From an uncultured Mobiluncus sp. (GTDB lineage: Bacteria; Actinomycetota; Actinomycetes; Actinomycetales; Actinomycetaceae): 64,000 bases of DNA. Under the pieces are notes generated by a model that saw only the letters and a program-made list of their open reading frames with translations, ran no database searches and was not told the origin of the DNA. Below are positions 7,642 through 16,943 of the stretch, one piece after another (within the stretch, counting starts at the first letter, position 1; every line of letters begins with the position of its first letter). The stretch covers positions 310,001 to 374,000 of the forward strand of contig NZ_CAMUES010000002.1 of the NCBI RefSeq assembly GCF_947087965.1, in the 5' to 3' direction. The translations under genes and the position numbers were made by a program.

Positions 7642-8688
7642 ATGTACAAGTTTGTGTTTCGTCACCTTTTCGTGAAGCTCGATGCCGAATGGGTGCATCG
7701 CCGCGCTATCGACTGGCTGGAGTTCTGGGGGCGGTTTAGGTTGGCGCGCCAGGCGGCTTCCCGAGTAGTCCGCCGTAGCGAACCAACCTTTATCTGGCCT
7801 CTCCCCCGCCCCAATTTCGACCCCGACCTTTCGGGTAGAGAGTTTCGCACTTACGGCCCTCTGGGCTTGGCGGCAGGCATGGACAAAGAAGCCCGCGCGG
7901 TCGCCATGTGGGATGCGCTGGGCTTTGGATTCATGGAAATCGGTACCATCACCCCCCTGCCGCAACCCGGCAACGACCGTCCGCGCTTGTGGCGTATGCC
8001 CCAGCAGCGTGCGCTACGCAACGCGATGGGCTTCAATAACGAAGGCGCGCGAGTGGCAGCCCGCCGGTTACGGCGCTGGCGAGCCGAATATGGGGAGCAA
8101 ATCATCATCGGGGCCAATATCGGTAAGAATAAGGTCACTCCCCCCGAAGAAGCCGCGACGGATTACCGTAAAGTTACGCGAGTATTGGCTGCCCTCGTAG
8201 ATTTCCTAGTCATCAACGTGTCCTCACCAAATACCCCCGGATTGCGGGACCTGCAGGCAGTTTCCTCCCTGCGCCCCATCGTCAAAGCTGTGCGGCGCGA
8301 ACTGAAACTCCAAGGACTATCCGAGCTGCCCGTGTTTGTAAAAATCGCCCCGGATTTGGCTGATGAAGATGTCATTGCCGTGGCACAGCTGGCTATGGAT
8401 GAGGGCTTAGCTGGAGTGGTGGCGACCAACACGACCATCAAGCACGATTTGGGTGCTGGCGGAGTGTCGGGCGCGCCGTTGCGGAGCCGCGCCCTGGAGG
8501 TCGTGAAAGTGTTGCGAGCGAACCTGAGCCCTGAGCAAACCATTATCGGGGTCGGCGGCATCTCGACCCCTGACGATGCCCGAGCCATGCTGGCTGCCGG
8601 CGCGAACCTCATCGAAGGATTCTCGGCTTTCATTTATGAAGGCCCCGTCTGGCCGGCACGCCTCAATCGGGAACTGACCCCCAGCTAG
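7642..8688 (+). CDS. pyrD: quinone-dependent dihydroorotate dehydrogenase (class 2)
   Basis: 348 residues. It oxidises dihydroorotate to orotate in pyrimidine synthesis and passes electrons to membrane quinone. The N-terminal amphipathic segment (residues ~1-40, FRHLFVKLDAEWVHRRAI) is the class 2 membrane-binding domain. GLAAGMDKEA and GFGFMEIGTITPLPQPGN bind FMN, the active-site Ser lies in NVSSPNTPGLRDLQ (~193), and GVGGISTPDDA binds phosphate. TAGACT ends 7 nt before the ATG and there is no Shine-Dalgarno, so the transcript is probably leaderless. Class 2 type fits a cell with a respiratory chain (cytochrome bd is in this window). Confidence 0.95.
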   Translation: MYKFVFRHLFVKLDAEWVHRRAIDWLEFWGRFRLARQAASRVVRRSEPTFIWPLPRPNFDPDLSGREFRTYGPLGLAAGMDKEARAVAMWDALGFGFMEIGTITPLPQPGNDRPRLWRMPQQRALRNAMGFNNEGARVAARRLRRWRAEYGEQIIIGANIGKNKVTPPEEAATDYRKVTRVLAALVDFLVINVSSPNTPGLRDLQAVSSLRPIVKAVRRELKLQGLSELPVFVKIAPDLADEDVIAVAQLAMDEGLAGVVATNTTIKHDLGAGGVSGAPLRSRALEVVKVLRANLSPEQTIIGVGGISTPDDARAMLAAGANLIEGFSAFIYEGPVWPARLNRELTPS

Positions 8689-8734
8689 CTTCTGACCGGT
8701 TTTAGACGCCCTGCCCACCTCGCGTTGAGCCTAA

Positions 8735-9394
8735 CTAATCCCACCAAAAACGCCACAGTTGCCGATTGAGATGCCGATTATAAAAGACGCTGACTTCATC
8801 GGGACAGGCGTCCTCACCTAACTCAAACCGCTTCAAACCAGCATAGGCCGCATGCGGATCCTCATCGTCAGGACCGAGCCCCAGCAGATGCGGCGAGACG
8901 AAAATGGTATCTATGCTCAAACGCTCATCAAAGCGCTGGGGTCCAATCATGTAGCCGGAAAAAAATGTTTCAGCGGGATGCTGAGCCACGAGCTGCAGCA
9001 AATCCTCCACCCGCGGAGCGTAGTTTTGCCGCTCGTCCAACGCGTTGGGCGGTATCACTTTCAACAGTTGGGTGGCTAGCCACGCATCCCCATCTGAGTA
9101 TGGCAAATAGTCAACCATTTCCTCCACATCCACGTCGGGATATTCGCGAGCCATGTCAAACCACATCCAATCCGAATAAGGCAGAGTCAGGGTGGTAACC
9201 CCCTCCAGCACCGTCCAGCCCCGTGGCCCGTAAATGCCCGGATCCAGCTGAGGATTACCGATGAGTCCCCGCAGACTTTCCAAAGACATGGTCTTTGCTA
9301 AGTTACAGCGCTCACAATCGCAGCTAACGTCATGATGCGGTACTTCCTTTGCCCTCCAATTCCGTAGTTCTTGCATAATTTCCAAAGTCGCCAT
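8735..9394 (-). CDS. uncharacterised acidic protein with a Cys-x-Cys-x2-Cys motif
   Basis: 219 residues, soluble and acidic, rich in Trp, Tyr and Asp. I do not recognise a family. A cysteine cluster SCDCERC lies at about residues 24-30, preceded by a His pair, and could bind zinc; the rest has no further cysteines. The second half contains patterned segments such as YMIGPQRFDERLSIDTIFVS and ends in LNRQLWRFWWD. It has a good start (ATG, GAAAGGA upstream) and stands alone between pyrD (convergent) and the methyltransferase gene (divergent). Its codon use looks native. It may be a lineage-specific gene; no role is suggested by context. Confidence 0.7.
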   Translation of the reverse strand: MATLEIMQELRNWRAKEVPHHDVSCDCERCNLAKTMSLESLRGLIGNPQLDPGIYGPRGWTVLEGVTTLTLPYSDWMWFDMAREYPDVDVEEMVDYLPYSDGDAWLATQLLKVIPPNALDERQNYAPRVEDLLQLVAQHPAETFFSGYMIGPQRFDERLSIDTIFVSPHLLGLGPDDEDPHAAYAGLKRFELGEDACPDEVSVFYNRHLNRQLWRFWWD

Positions 9395-9600
9395 ATGTGT
9401 TCCTTTCTGTCATTTCCCCCAGGCCCGGTTGGCGCCGCGCCTTCTGGGATTTAGTGTTCTGAAAACCGGGGCGGGTGTCGAGAACAGATTTTCTTACCTG
9501 TGGAAAACCCCCATTTCAGCCACCTTGTGGAAAACTCTGTAAATCCGCTTGTTTTCGGTCTAAAGTTGGGAATTTTGGGGATTAAAAGGCACAATTAAGC
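9395..9600. promoter_or_regulatory. divergent intergenic region with two DnaA-box-like nonamers
   Basis: The 206 bp between the divergent genes at 9394 and 9601 hold no gene. TGTGGAAAA occurs at 9499-9507 and 9526-9534 in the same orientation, 27 bp apart. Its complement TTTTCCACA is the DnaA box form used by some high-GC Gram-positives. Two boxes are not an origin; a DnaA-responsive promoter or chance are the alternatives. Confidence 0.35.
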
Positions 9601-10488
9601 GTGCTAATTGACCTGGAATCCCTCACTGCCTACCCGGAATTTCTCCGTGACTACACCCAGTTAAAAGACGTGAATCTGCGCCGCAGTCTGGAAGCGGAAC
9701 AGGGACTGTTTATGGCGGAATCCAACGAAGTCATCGGCCGAGCCCTGCGCGCCGGATATACCCCGCGCTCCCTGCTCTTAGCCCCGCATTGGCTGGAAAT
9801 TATCCGCCCGCTGCTCGCCGCCAGTCCCGCCACCGGATTTGCGGACGACGGCGGACCTATCCCCGTGTTTGTGGCTCCGGAAGACCTCTTGGAACGCCTG
9901 GTGGGTTTCCATCTGCACCGCGGGGCGATAGCGGCCATGCAGCGCAAACCGGCCCTGGATCCGCGCGAAATCCTGAACCGTTCGTCCCGAGTCTTAATCT
10001 TGGAAGATTTGGTCGATCACACGAATGTGGGAGCAGCGGTGCGCAGTGCCGCGGCCTGCGGCTACGACGCCATCATGGTCACGCCCTCGTGCGCTGACCC
10101 GCTGTATCGCCGGGCGGTACGGGTTTCGATGGGCACGATTTTTCAAGTGCCTTGGACCCGGTTGGAACGCTGGCCCGACCCGGCGTTATTTCACGAGTCT
10201 GGTTTTGAACTGGTCGCGCTGGCGCTGCGCGAGGACTCTCAGGACTTGCGAGATTACGCAGCGGAACTGGCCACTGACCCGACTCGAAAGGTGGCTTTCA
10301 TTGCAGGAGCTGAACGGGATGGATTGAAACCGCGGACGATTGCCCGCGCCGATAAAGTGGTGCGCATCGCGATGGCTCACGGGGTCGATTCCCTGAATGT
10401 GGCCGGGGCTATCGCTATCGCCTGCTGGGCGACGGCCGCGAAACCGCCTGTAAACGGCTCATCACCAACCGAAACTTGGAATCGCTAG
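9601..10488 (+). CDS. TrmH/SpoU-family RNA 2'-O-methyltransferase
   Basis: 295 residues of a SPOUT-class enzyme using S-adenosylmethionine to methylate a ribose 2'-hydroxyl in tRNA or rRNA. The N-terminal substrate-binding domain (1-~110) includes FMAESNEVIGRALRAGY. The knotted catalytic domain has motif 1 DLVDHTNVGAAVRSAAACG with the Asn and Arg intact, motif 2 FIAGAERDGL and motif 3 HGVDSLNVAGAIAIACW. The start is GTG; ATG codons further in would remove family sequence. It overlaps the convergent HAD gene by 4 bp. The target nucleotide cannot be assigned. A second, distinct SpoU protein is at 49859-50686. Confidence 0.9.
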   Translation: MLIDLESLTAYPEFLRDYTQLKDVNLRRSLEAEQGLFMAESNEVIGRALRAGYTPRSLLLAPHWLEIIRPLLAASPATGFADDGGPIPVFVAPEDLLERLVGFHLHRGAIAAMQRKPALDPREILNRSSRVLILEDLVDHTNVGAAVRSAAACGYDAIMVTPSCADPLYRRAVRVSMGTIFQVPWTRLERWPDPALFHESGFELVALALREDSQDLRDYAAELATDPTRKVAFIAGAERDGLKPRTIARADKVVRIAMAHGVDSLNVAGAIAIACWATAAKPPVNGSSPTETWNR

Positions 10489-11264
10489 GCCAGCAACCGC
10501 CGCAGCCAGGCCAAAGTGTCCGCGGGACCGCTCACCGCCTGACACGGCACCCCAGTCGCCAACACCGGGTAATCATTGCCCCGCTCGTCGAGACGATCCC
10601 CCAAGAACACAAGGTTGAGCGGGGTGTACCCAGTCGATTCCATTAGGGAGCGGATGCCGTAAGCTTTGTCCACTCCGCGTGCTGTGACGTCCACCGAGGT
10701 AGCCCCGCCGCTACGCACCTCCAGCTGGGGCAACTGCTTTCCCAGCGCCTGCACCAACGCGGCTTTCTTCGAGCCGTCGGGGTCCCAGGCTCGTTTTGCC
10801 GCGAGGGGCGCTTGCTGACCCAAGGCGGAAAAGGTCACCTGGGTGCCGCGGTCCTCGATGATGTTTCCCCACGGTGAGGATTCCCAAAAGCCAAGTTCAC
10901 GAGCAGTTGTTTCGATAGTTTCAACAGTCTGTCGCCGCAGGTCTGCCGCGAGGTCTCGGCGGTAGACGCGCACCAGTTTGTCCGGGTCGCTTCCCGGTTC
11001 CATCCGGTAATACTGGGTGCCGCAGGTGGGCAGCAGATGCAGCGTGTGCTTGGGAGCCGGCTGGTCGACGAGTCGAGAAAGAACCTGGGTTTGGAACTGA
11101 GAGAGCTGGCCGCCAGAAATGATGGCCGCTTCATACCTGTTCAGGAGCTTGGCCAGGGCGGCCGCCATTTCGGTGTCGAGCGGCATTTTTGAGGGTGCCA
11201 GCGTGTCGTCCAGGTCGAAAGCAACCAGACGCAGGGCTTCAGAGGTGGTAAATTGCAAACTCAC
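10485..11264 (-). CDS. HAD-IIB family hydrolase (sugar-phosphatase-like)
   Basis: 259 residues with haloacid dehalogenase motifs: motif I VAFDLDDTLAP (nucleophile Asp17, acid Asp19), motif II AIISGG, a lysine later in the cap region, and motif IV GDRLDERGNDYPVL. VTARGVDKAYGIRSL before motif IV is typical of subclass IIB enzymes related to phosphomannomutase and sucrose- or trehalose-phosphate phosphatases. The C2 cap spans about residues 85-185. All catalytic Asp residues are present. It lies immediately upstream of the divergent-function chemoreceptor gene on the opposite side and overlaps the methyltransferase 3' end by 4 bp. Substrate unknown. Confidence 0.87.
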   Translation of the reverse strand: MSLQFTTSEALRLVAFDLDDTLAPSKMPLDTEMAAALAKLLNRYEAAIISGGQLSQFQTQVLSRLVDQPAPKHTLHLLPTCGTQYYRMEPGSDPDKLVRVYRRDLAADLRRQTVETIETTARELGFWESSPWGNIIEDRGTQVTFSALGQQAPLAAKRAWDPDGSKKAALVQALGKQLPQLEVRSGGATSVDVTARGVDKAYGIRSLMESTGYTPLNLVFLGDRLDERGNDYPVLATGVPCQAVSGPADTLAWLRRLLA

Positions 11265-11282
11265 TAGACAATCCTGAGGAGG

Positions 11283-12464
11283 CTAGACCGTAAACCTAGC
11301 CATTCGCTCGTCCAGGGTCGAGACGGCGTCTTGCACCACGTTCATATGCTCTTGGAACTGCTCGGATTGAGCGTGGGCACTTTGTGAGTGGGACGCTAAG
11401 GATTGCGAATGGGTGAACAGTTCATTAGAAAACGAACGCACCTCATCGATGCCGGTATTAGCTTTGGACAAAGCGATTTCTTGACGGTTCACGTCCTGGT
11501 TGACGGCCCGCTGCGAGGCACTCAATGCCTCCAGCTGGGTCAACAGAAATTCGATGCGCTGTTCCCCGGCTTCCGCTTGGGTCTGCAATTGGGCGACCTG
11601 GCTGATGACCTCACCAGTGGTTTCGGCAGTTTGCGAAGCCAAATCTTTCGCCTGATTGGCGACCACGGCAAAACCGCGCCCGGCTTCCGCACTGCGGGCA
11701 GCCTCAATGGTAGCGTTCAGTGCCAGCATATTGGTTTGCTCCGAGATCACAGAAATATCCGTCATCAAAGCCATAATGTTTTCCACCGAGGTTTTCAGCT
11801 CGGTTACCGCGGTGTTCAGATTGCGTGCCGCCGCGATACCGTCGGAACGCAAAATTTCATTGCTGGAGGCGATTTCGGACAAATGCGCGATATCCCCCGC
11901 CACCGCGATACCGTTGTCTGTCAAAGTTTGCGCCGTTTGTCCCAGTTGCGTCCCGGTCTCAGACAGCCGATTGCTGCTATCTAGAACCCGGTCGTTGCCC
12001 GTTTTGACGATCTCGGCCTCGCTGCCGGCGACCGCGGCAAAATTCCGCAATCCGTCCACACCGCTGCGCAGATTGACCACCAAGGAGGATAGGGAAACCA
12101 TCGCTTCGTTGACTGCCTGCGACAAATCTGCGATTTCGTCTTTGGTATAGATTTGGGCACGGTTCGTAAAATTGCCCGCCGCGGAATCTGCCAGGGTCAG
12201 GGATACGGCTTTCACCGAGCGGCGGATTCGAGCTCGCATGGTAAAACCAATGACCGTTCCCAAGATTGCCAAAATCACTATCAAAATGACCTGGATGATG
12301 ATTTGGGTGAAAATTTCGCGCTGTTGAACCTGGGGTTGGTCTCCCAGAGAGAGGATTCGATTCAACCCCACCAGTAGCAACACCACTGAAAGCGCGGAGA
12401 ATCCAAAGCTCAAGTAGGCAGTGAGCCGGAACTGTCCGGCGATGGAGACCAGATTTCTGTTCAT
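11283..12464 (-). CDS. methyl-accepting chemotaxis protein without extracytoplasmic sensor domain
   Basis: 393 residues. Two transmembrane helices (about 12-36 and 50-75) are separated by only about 14-20 residues, so there is no periplasmic ligand-binding domain. A HAMP region follows, then a signalling coiled coil whose hairpin tip is well conserved: [16 protein letters not shown] and [16 protein letters not shown] at about 235-275. There is no C-terminal CheR/CheB tether pentapeptide. It overlaps the upstream receptor gene by 4 bp (ATGA), so the two are translationally coupled. Such receptors usually pass signals to CheW/CheA; neither is in the window. It suggests a motile cell and sensing of energy state, membrane or cytoplasm. 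Confidence 0.9.
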   Translation of the reverse strand: MNRNLVSIAGQFRLTAYLSFGFSALSVVLLLVGLNRILSLGDQPQVQQREIFTQIIIQVILIVILAILGTVIGFTMRARIRRSVKAVSLTLADSAAGNFTNRAQIYTKDEIADLSQAVNEAMVSLSSLVVNLRSGVDGLRNFAAVAGSEAEIVKTGNDRVLDSSNRLSETGTQLGQTAQTLTDNGIAVAGDIAHLSEIASSNEILRSDGIAAARNLNTAVTELKTSVENIMALMTDISVISEQTNMLALNATIEAARSAEAGRGFAVVANQAKDLASQTAETTGEVISQVAQLQTQAEAGEQRIEFLLTQLEALSASQRAVNQDVNRQEIALSKANTGIDEVRSFSNELFTHSQSLASHSQSAHAQSEQFQEHMNVVQDAVSTLDERMARFTV

Positions 12465-13732
12465 GACTGTTCCTCCGATTCCCCCAGCTCTCGCAGATTC
12501 AATTCACCCGCGTCCTCAACCATCTGGAGGTTGTGAATCATAGCGCGGATGGTAGAAATAATTTCCTCCACCTTGTCAGATTCTGAGTCAATGTTTTGCA
12601 GGCTGGTTTGAGACTGGACGGCAGCCTCGGTGATAGTCTCGATCTCCTCGCTCAGGGCGCGACACTGGTCGAGAGCTCCCGCGCAGGCTGCCTCCATCGA
12701 GGCCACTACCGCGGCCTGATCAGCCACGGCTTGGGCGGAAACTTGCTGCGAGTCATTAATTTGGTTCAATTTTTCGGAGACGTCGGCAGTCACACCCACA
12801 GCCCGGTCACAGCGTTCCTGGATTTCTGCGGAAGCCTCCGTCACCGCCGCCGCCGCGGTGCTGGTTTGCACGGCAAGTTCTTTTATCTGGCCGGCTACGA
12901 CCGCGAAACCCGCCCCGATTTCCCCGGCTTTCGCCGATTCAATGGTGGCGTTCAAAGCTAACAGGCTGGTTCGCTCTGCGATTTGGGCAATCTGATTCAC
13001 AGAAACAGAAATGTCCTGACTGTGGGACTGAAATTCTTGAATAATCTGAGAGAGCTCAGCCAAGTCCTCCACTTCGCTGTGTCCAATGGTTAGGGCTTCC
13101 TGAGTGTGGCGGGCAATGTCACTGCGGGAGGAGGAAATCTCGGCAGCGGCATCCGCCAGTTGTGCGGCAGACTTGGCGAGCATCCGGGCTTGTGGCATCA
13201 CCGTGTCGACTTCCTGGCCGACCTTGCCACCGGCCTCTCCCAAGGCATCGACCGCACCGTTCAATCCGGTTTGTTCCTCAGAAACCTGATGGTACACGCT
13301 GCGAGTTTCATTCATCAGCTGGCTGAGCGCCAAACGAGTTTCATTCATGACCCGCGCCAAATCGGACAGCTCGTCATTGGTCACTCCCCGCGCCGCAACC
13401 GTAAAATCTCCCGCCGCTATCGCCTGGGCACTGCGCCGCACCGAGTTGGCCGCATCGGTAATGGAACGGGAAATGAATCTGATGAGTAACCATGCCCCGG
13501 CGGCTCCGGCAGCTACCACAACAATCAGCACCCCAACCACCACGGTAAGGTTCACGCTGAGCTCGCCTTGGGTACTGCTGCCAGCCCTCCTCAACAGGCG
13601 AAACAGGACCACCAGAGAAACTAAAAATATCAGCCCCGGAGTTAGCAACACGGCAACCCCACTGACCAGGTTTTTCGCCAAAAGGTTAAACCTGATTCCG
13701 CGCAGACGCAGCGCAGTCGGGTTATCGGACAT
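12461..13732 (-). CDS. methyl-accepting chemotaxis-like protein, diverged hairpin tip
   Basis: 423 residues, upstream partner of the preceding receptor. Two transmembrane helices (about 20-47 and 62-85) have only ~12 residues between them; HAMP and a long signalling coiled coil follow. The hairpin tip reads [20 protein letters not shown] then [16 protein letters not shown]: the usual EQTN is ERTS, GRGF is GAGF and the Glu of AxEVRxLA is Gln. These residues contact CheW and CheA, so its kinase control may be altered; it may act through a heteromer with its neighbour. It lies 3 bp downstream of uvrC. The coupling to a DNA repair and cell-division cluster is unusual. Confidence 0.88.
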   Translation of the reverse strand: MSDNPTALRLRGIRFNLLAKNLVSGVAVLLTPGLIFLVSLVVLFRLLRRAGSSTQGELSVNLTVVVGVLIVVVAAGAAGAWLLIRFISRSITDAANSVRRSAQAIAAGDFTVAARGVTNDELSDLARVMNETRLALSQLMNETRSVYHQVSEEQTGLNGAVDALGEAGGKVGQEVDTVMPQARMLAKSAAQLADAAAEISSSRSDIARHTQEALTIGHSEVEDLAELSQIIQEFQSHSQDISVSVNQIAQIAERTSLLALNATIESAKAGEIGAGFAVVAGQIKELAVQTSTAAAAVTEASAEIQERCDRAVGVTADVSEKLNQINDSQQVSAQAVADQAAVVASMEAACAGALDQCRALSEEIETITEAAVQSQTSLQNIDSESDKVEEIISTIRAMIHNLQMVEDAGELNLRELGESEEQS

Positions 13733-13735
13733 GCG

Positions 13736-15817
13736 TTAATTCTTACCAGAATTCCCGGAGTTGTTCAGGAATGCCACGAGGTTTTCCGCTGTTTTCAAGC
13801 CAAAACCGGGGACTTGGGCAATCTCGGAGGCGCTGGCCTCACGTAAACGCTTGACCGACCCGAACTGTTTGAGCAACGCCTTTTGCCGGGCGGGACCAAC
13901 TCCCGGGGCAGCATCCAGAATCGAACGGGTCATGGCTTGAGCGCGTTTTTTGCGATGCGCGCTGATGGCAAAACGGTGGGATTCGTCACGCAAATATTGC
14001 AGCAGGTACAGGGCTTCGGAGGTTCGCGGGAAGATGACCGGAAAGTCATCGTCTACCCGCCAGACTTCCTCCAATCGCTTTGCCAATCCAACGACAGGAA
14101 TATCCCACACCCCTACCTCATCCATCGCCGCCCGAGCAGCATGAACTTGGGGCAGTGCTCCGTCCACCACGACCAAATCGGGACGGTAGGAAAACCGCCG
14201 CGGTTCTTTTTCCGTTTCCAAGGGGGGTATAGCGCCAGATTGTGCCGTCTGGGGGGAAGGATTCGTCGTTTCGACAAGCTCCGTGCCGCTTGCCGTGGCT
14301 AGCGCATCGGTTCCGGGAAGTCCCGCGCCCGGGCTGTTTTCCTCTTGAATGAGGCGTTCAAAGCGCCGGCGCAGCACCTCGTTCATGGCGGTTGTATCGT
14401 CGGGGGTACCCGTGCCGTCAGCGCCCCGGATTGAAAACTTCCGGTAAGCGTCTTTGCGGGGGGCGCCGTCCTCAAACACCACCATGGAACCCATCTGAAA
14501 GGTTCCTTGCGTGTGAGAAATGTCGTAACACTCAATCCGCAGCGGCGGATCAATGTCGAGTAGGCGTCCCAGCTCATTCAAGGCCAGGTTTCGCTGGGTC
14601 AAATCCCGGACTCGCCGAGTCTTGTACAAGCGCAACCCCTCCACCGCGTTGAGCTGCACTCGGGACAAGGCTTCGCGTTTCGCTCCCCGTTGTGGCACCC
14701 GAATACTCACCTGAGACCCTCGCAACGCGCTCAACCAGCGCTGCAGTACACCCACATCGGTTGGGGAAACGGAAACCAGAATCTCCTTGGGAATGACGGA
14801 AGTATCGAAATGCGCCGTATCGTTGGCGGAGCTGGGACCAACCCGCCGCGGCCGCGCAGCGCTCCCCTCACGAGCAAGGTCTGCCGCCGCTTCTCCATAG
14901 ATTTGTTCCAAAGCCCGCGCCATCAGGGAGGGCTCGTCCAGGTCCTCTTCCCGCGCGCTCACCCAACCGCGCTGCCCGCGAATTCGCCCCGCCCGCACAT
15001 AAAAAACCTGGACAGAAACCTGGAGTTCGTCGGCCTCAAGGGCGAACAAGTCCGCGTCCGTGTCGTCGCTGAGCACCGCAGCGTTTTTTTCTAAAACCTT
15101 ACGCAGCGCCTCCAGCTGGTCTCGTTTCCGGGCCGCGTCCTCAAAGCGATAAGCCTGGGCATCGTCCCACATGGCAGTCTCGATTTCGCGCAAGAACCCG
15201 GCATCACGCCCGCTCATGAAGTCGCAGACCTTTTCGGCTAGTTCACGGTGCTGTGCAGCGCTGACGCGGCCGATACACGGCGCGGAGCATCGTCCGATAT
15301 AACCCAGCAAACATGCCCGGTTAGCGGCTTGAGCCCGGGCAAACACCCCATCAGAGCAGGTCCGCACCGGAAACACGGTTTGCAACAGCTCCAGGGTTTG
15401 ACGAATTGCCCATACCGCCGTGTAGGGACCAAAGTAACGCACTCCGCGTTGATGCGCGGTACGCAGCACTCCCATGCGCGGATATTCCTGGTTCATCGTC
15501 ACCGCAAAGTACGGGTAGGACTTATCGTCCTTAAACATCACGTTGAACTTGGGGTCGTGTTCTTTAATCCAGGTGTATTCCAAGGTCAGGGCTTCAACCT
15601 CGGAGCCGACCACTACCCAGGACACCGAAGCGGCACTGGCAACCATTTTCGCGGTGCGCGGGTGCAGACGCGCGGGGTCTACGAAGTAAGACGTCAGCCG
15701 ATTACGCAGATTCTTGGCTTTACCCACATAAATAACCCGGTCGCGGCCGTCGCGCCACCGGTACACCCCCGGTTGCGTGGGAATCTCGGATGCCTTGGGA
15801 AAGTCTGGCGCTTTCAT
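13736..15817 (-). CDS. uvrC: excinuclease ABC subunit C
   Basis: 693 residues from ATG at 15817, chosen because GAGG lies 5 nt upstream and the family begins KxPxxPGVYR; a frame to 15838 is open but lacks a signal. UvrC makes both incisions in nucleotide excision repair. The GIY-YIG nuclease domain (~15-95) includes GVYRWRDGRDRVIYVGKAKN; a UVR motif follows at ~205-240; the RNase H-like domain has ECYDISHTQG and LVVVDG; tandem helix-hairpin-helix elements (PGVGPARQKALLKQFGS and VPGFGLKTAENL) end the protein. An insertion of about 50 low-complexity residues (~490-540) interrupts the RNase H-like domain, as in other actinobacteria. It follows whiA in the cluster. Confidence 0.96.
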   Translation of the reverse strand: MKAPDFPKASEIPTQPGVYRWRDGRDRVIYVGKAKNLRNRLTSYFVDPARLHPRTAKMVASAASVSWVVVGSEVEALTLEYTWIKEHDPKFNVMFKDDKSYPYFAVTMNQEYPRMGVLRTAHQRGVRYFGPYTAVWAIRQTLELLQTVFPVRTCSDGVFARAQAANRACLLGYIGRCSAPCIGRVSAAQHRELAEKVCDFMSGRDAGFLREIETAMWDDAQAYRFEDAARKRDQLEALRKVLEKNAAVLSDDTDADLFALEADELQVSVQVFYVRAGRIRGQRGWVSAREEDLDEPSLMARALEQIYGEAAADLAREGSAARPRRVGPSSANDTAHFDTSVIPKEILVSVSPTDVGVLQRWLSALRGSQVSIRVPQRGAKREALSRVQLNAVEGLRLYKTRRVRDLTQRNLALNELGRLLDIDPPLRIECYDISHTQGTFQMGSMVVFEDGAPRKDAYRKFSIRGADGTGTPDDTTAMNEVLRRRFERLIQEENSPGAGLPGTDALATASGTELVETTNPSPQTAQSGAIPPLETEKEPRRFSYRPDLVVVDGALPQVHAARAAMDEVGVWDIPVVGLAKRLEEVWRVDDDFPVIFPRTSEALYLLQYLRDESHRFAISAHRKKRAQAMTRSILDAAPGVGPARQKALLKQFGSVKRLREASASEIAQVPGFGLKTAENLVAFLNNSGNSGKN

Positions 15818-15890
15818 GGAAACCTCACGTCGCCGCAAACGAGGTTGCTCGGATTCGGGCTCAGAGTTGCGGCGGTACCACCGGCGATAT

Positions 15891-16871
15891 TCATGAGTCC
15901 AACACTTCGGAATTCAACCCAGATTCGGTGTCGGGGATTCCCAGCTCCTCTGCCCGTTTATCAGCCATGGCCAACAGGCGGCGGATTCGGCCCGCCACCG
16001 CGTCTTTCGTCAGCTGCGGTTCACTGAGCTGACCTAGTTCTTCCAGTGAAGCCTGCTTGTATTCCAGGCGCAAACGCCCTGCGGAAATGAGATGCGGAGG
16101 AATGTCGTCCCCTAGGATTTCAAAAGCCCGGCGCACGCGTGCCCCCGCCAACACGGCTGCCCGGGTGGACCGGCGCATATTGGCATCATCAAAATTCGCC
16201 AACCGGTTGACTTCCCCGCGCTTCTCACGCTTTTCACGCTTATCTGCCCACTCATGCAAGGCCGTTTCCGCGCCCATCTGGGTCAGCAAAGCCCTGATTG
16301 AGTCGTTTTCCCGCACGGCTACCCGAAACAGTTGACGCACCTCGCGTGACTTGGCGTTCGCCCCCATCCGTCGAGCCATGCCTACCAAGGCGAGGGCCGC
16401 CTCAGGGCCGGGCGCCGTCACTTCCAGCGCTGAGGACCGGGTTGGTTCCGTCAGTGAACCGCGAGCTAGGAAAGCTCCCCGCCATGCGGCGACGCAGCCG
16501 GATAGGGGCCCGGACACGATTTCCGGGGCTAACCCCCGCACTGGGCGGCCCTGTTTATCCAACAGCCCGGTTTCTTTTGCCAGCTTCTCTGCCCCGGACA
16601 CGACTCGCACCACGTAGCGATCTGCTTTGCGGATTCCGGTTCCACTGACCACCACCACGGAGGAGTTCGTGTGGTACAGATTCAGCAAAGCCTGCTGCAG
16701 CCGTTTCGCGCTATTGGCGTGATCCAACTCCGCTTCCACCACTATGGAGCCGGCCACCAGGTGGATTCCCCCCGCAAACCGCAGCAGCGCAGAAATTTCA
16801 GCGCGAAAATCAGCTCGCGACTCGACGCGAACCCCCGCGAGTTCATCTTTCGCGACTGCCGTCAGGGACAT
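15891..16871 (-). CDS. whiA: sporulation/cell-division regulator WhiA
   Basis: 326 residues, normal length. WhiA binds DNA and controls cell division genes in Gram-positives (with WhiB in Streptomyces). The N-terminal half is the degenerate LAGLIDADG-like domain, starting [13 protein letters not shown] and containing [11 protein letters not shown] and [12 protein letters not shown]. The C-terminal helix-turn-helix contains [15 protein letters not shown] and [20 protein letters not shown] precedes the ATG. Order rapZ-yvcK-whiA is the conserved one; uvrC, which often precedes rapZ elsewhere, follows here. In a non-sporulating relative the role is likely in growth and division. Confidence 0.96.
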   Translation of the reverse strand: MSLTAVAKDELAGVRVESRADFRAEISALLRFAGGIHLVAGSIVVEAELDHANSAKRLQQALLNLYHTNSSVVVVSGTGIRKADRYVVRVVSGAEKLAKETGLLDKQGRPVRGLAPEIVSGPLSGCVAAWRGAFLARGSLTEPTRSSALEVTAPGPEAALALVGMARRMGANAKSREVRQLFRVAVRENDSIRALLTQMGAETALHEWADKREKREKRGEVNRLANFDDANMRRSTRAAVLAGARVRRAFEILGDDIPPHLISAGRLRLEYKQASLEELGQLSEPQLTKDAVAGRIRRLLAMADKRAEELGIPDTESGLNSEVLDS

Positions 16872-16892
16872 AGTTTAACTTCCTCCTGGTTG

Positions 16893-16919
16893 TGAAAACC
16901 GGCATGGTTGAAAGCCGGT
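16893..16919 (-). terminator. possible weak terminator/attenuator between yvcK and whiA
   Basis: On the minus strand ACCGGC and GCCGGT form a 6-bp stem with a 10-base loop followed by TTTTC, inside the 72-bp yvcK-whiA spacer. Too short to be sure; it could lower read-through into whiA. Confidence 0.3.
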
Positions 16920-16943
16920 CAGTGAGTCCAATCACTATTCTAA

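Noticed and set aside
9499..9534. Replication origin at the DnaA-like boxes
   Set aside because: Only two boxes, no AT-rich unwinding element and no dnaA/dnaN/gyrB neighbours.
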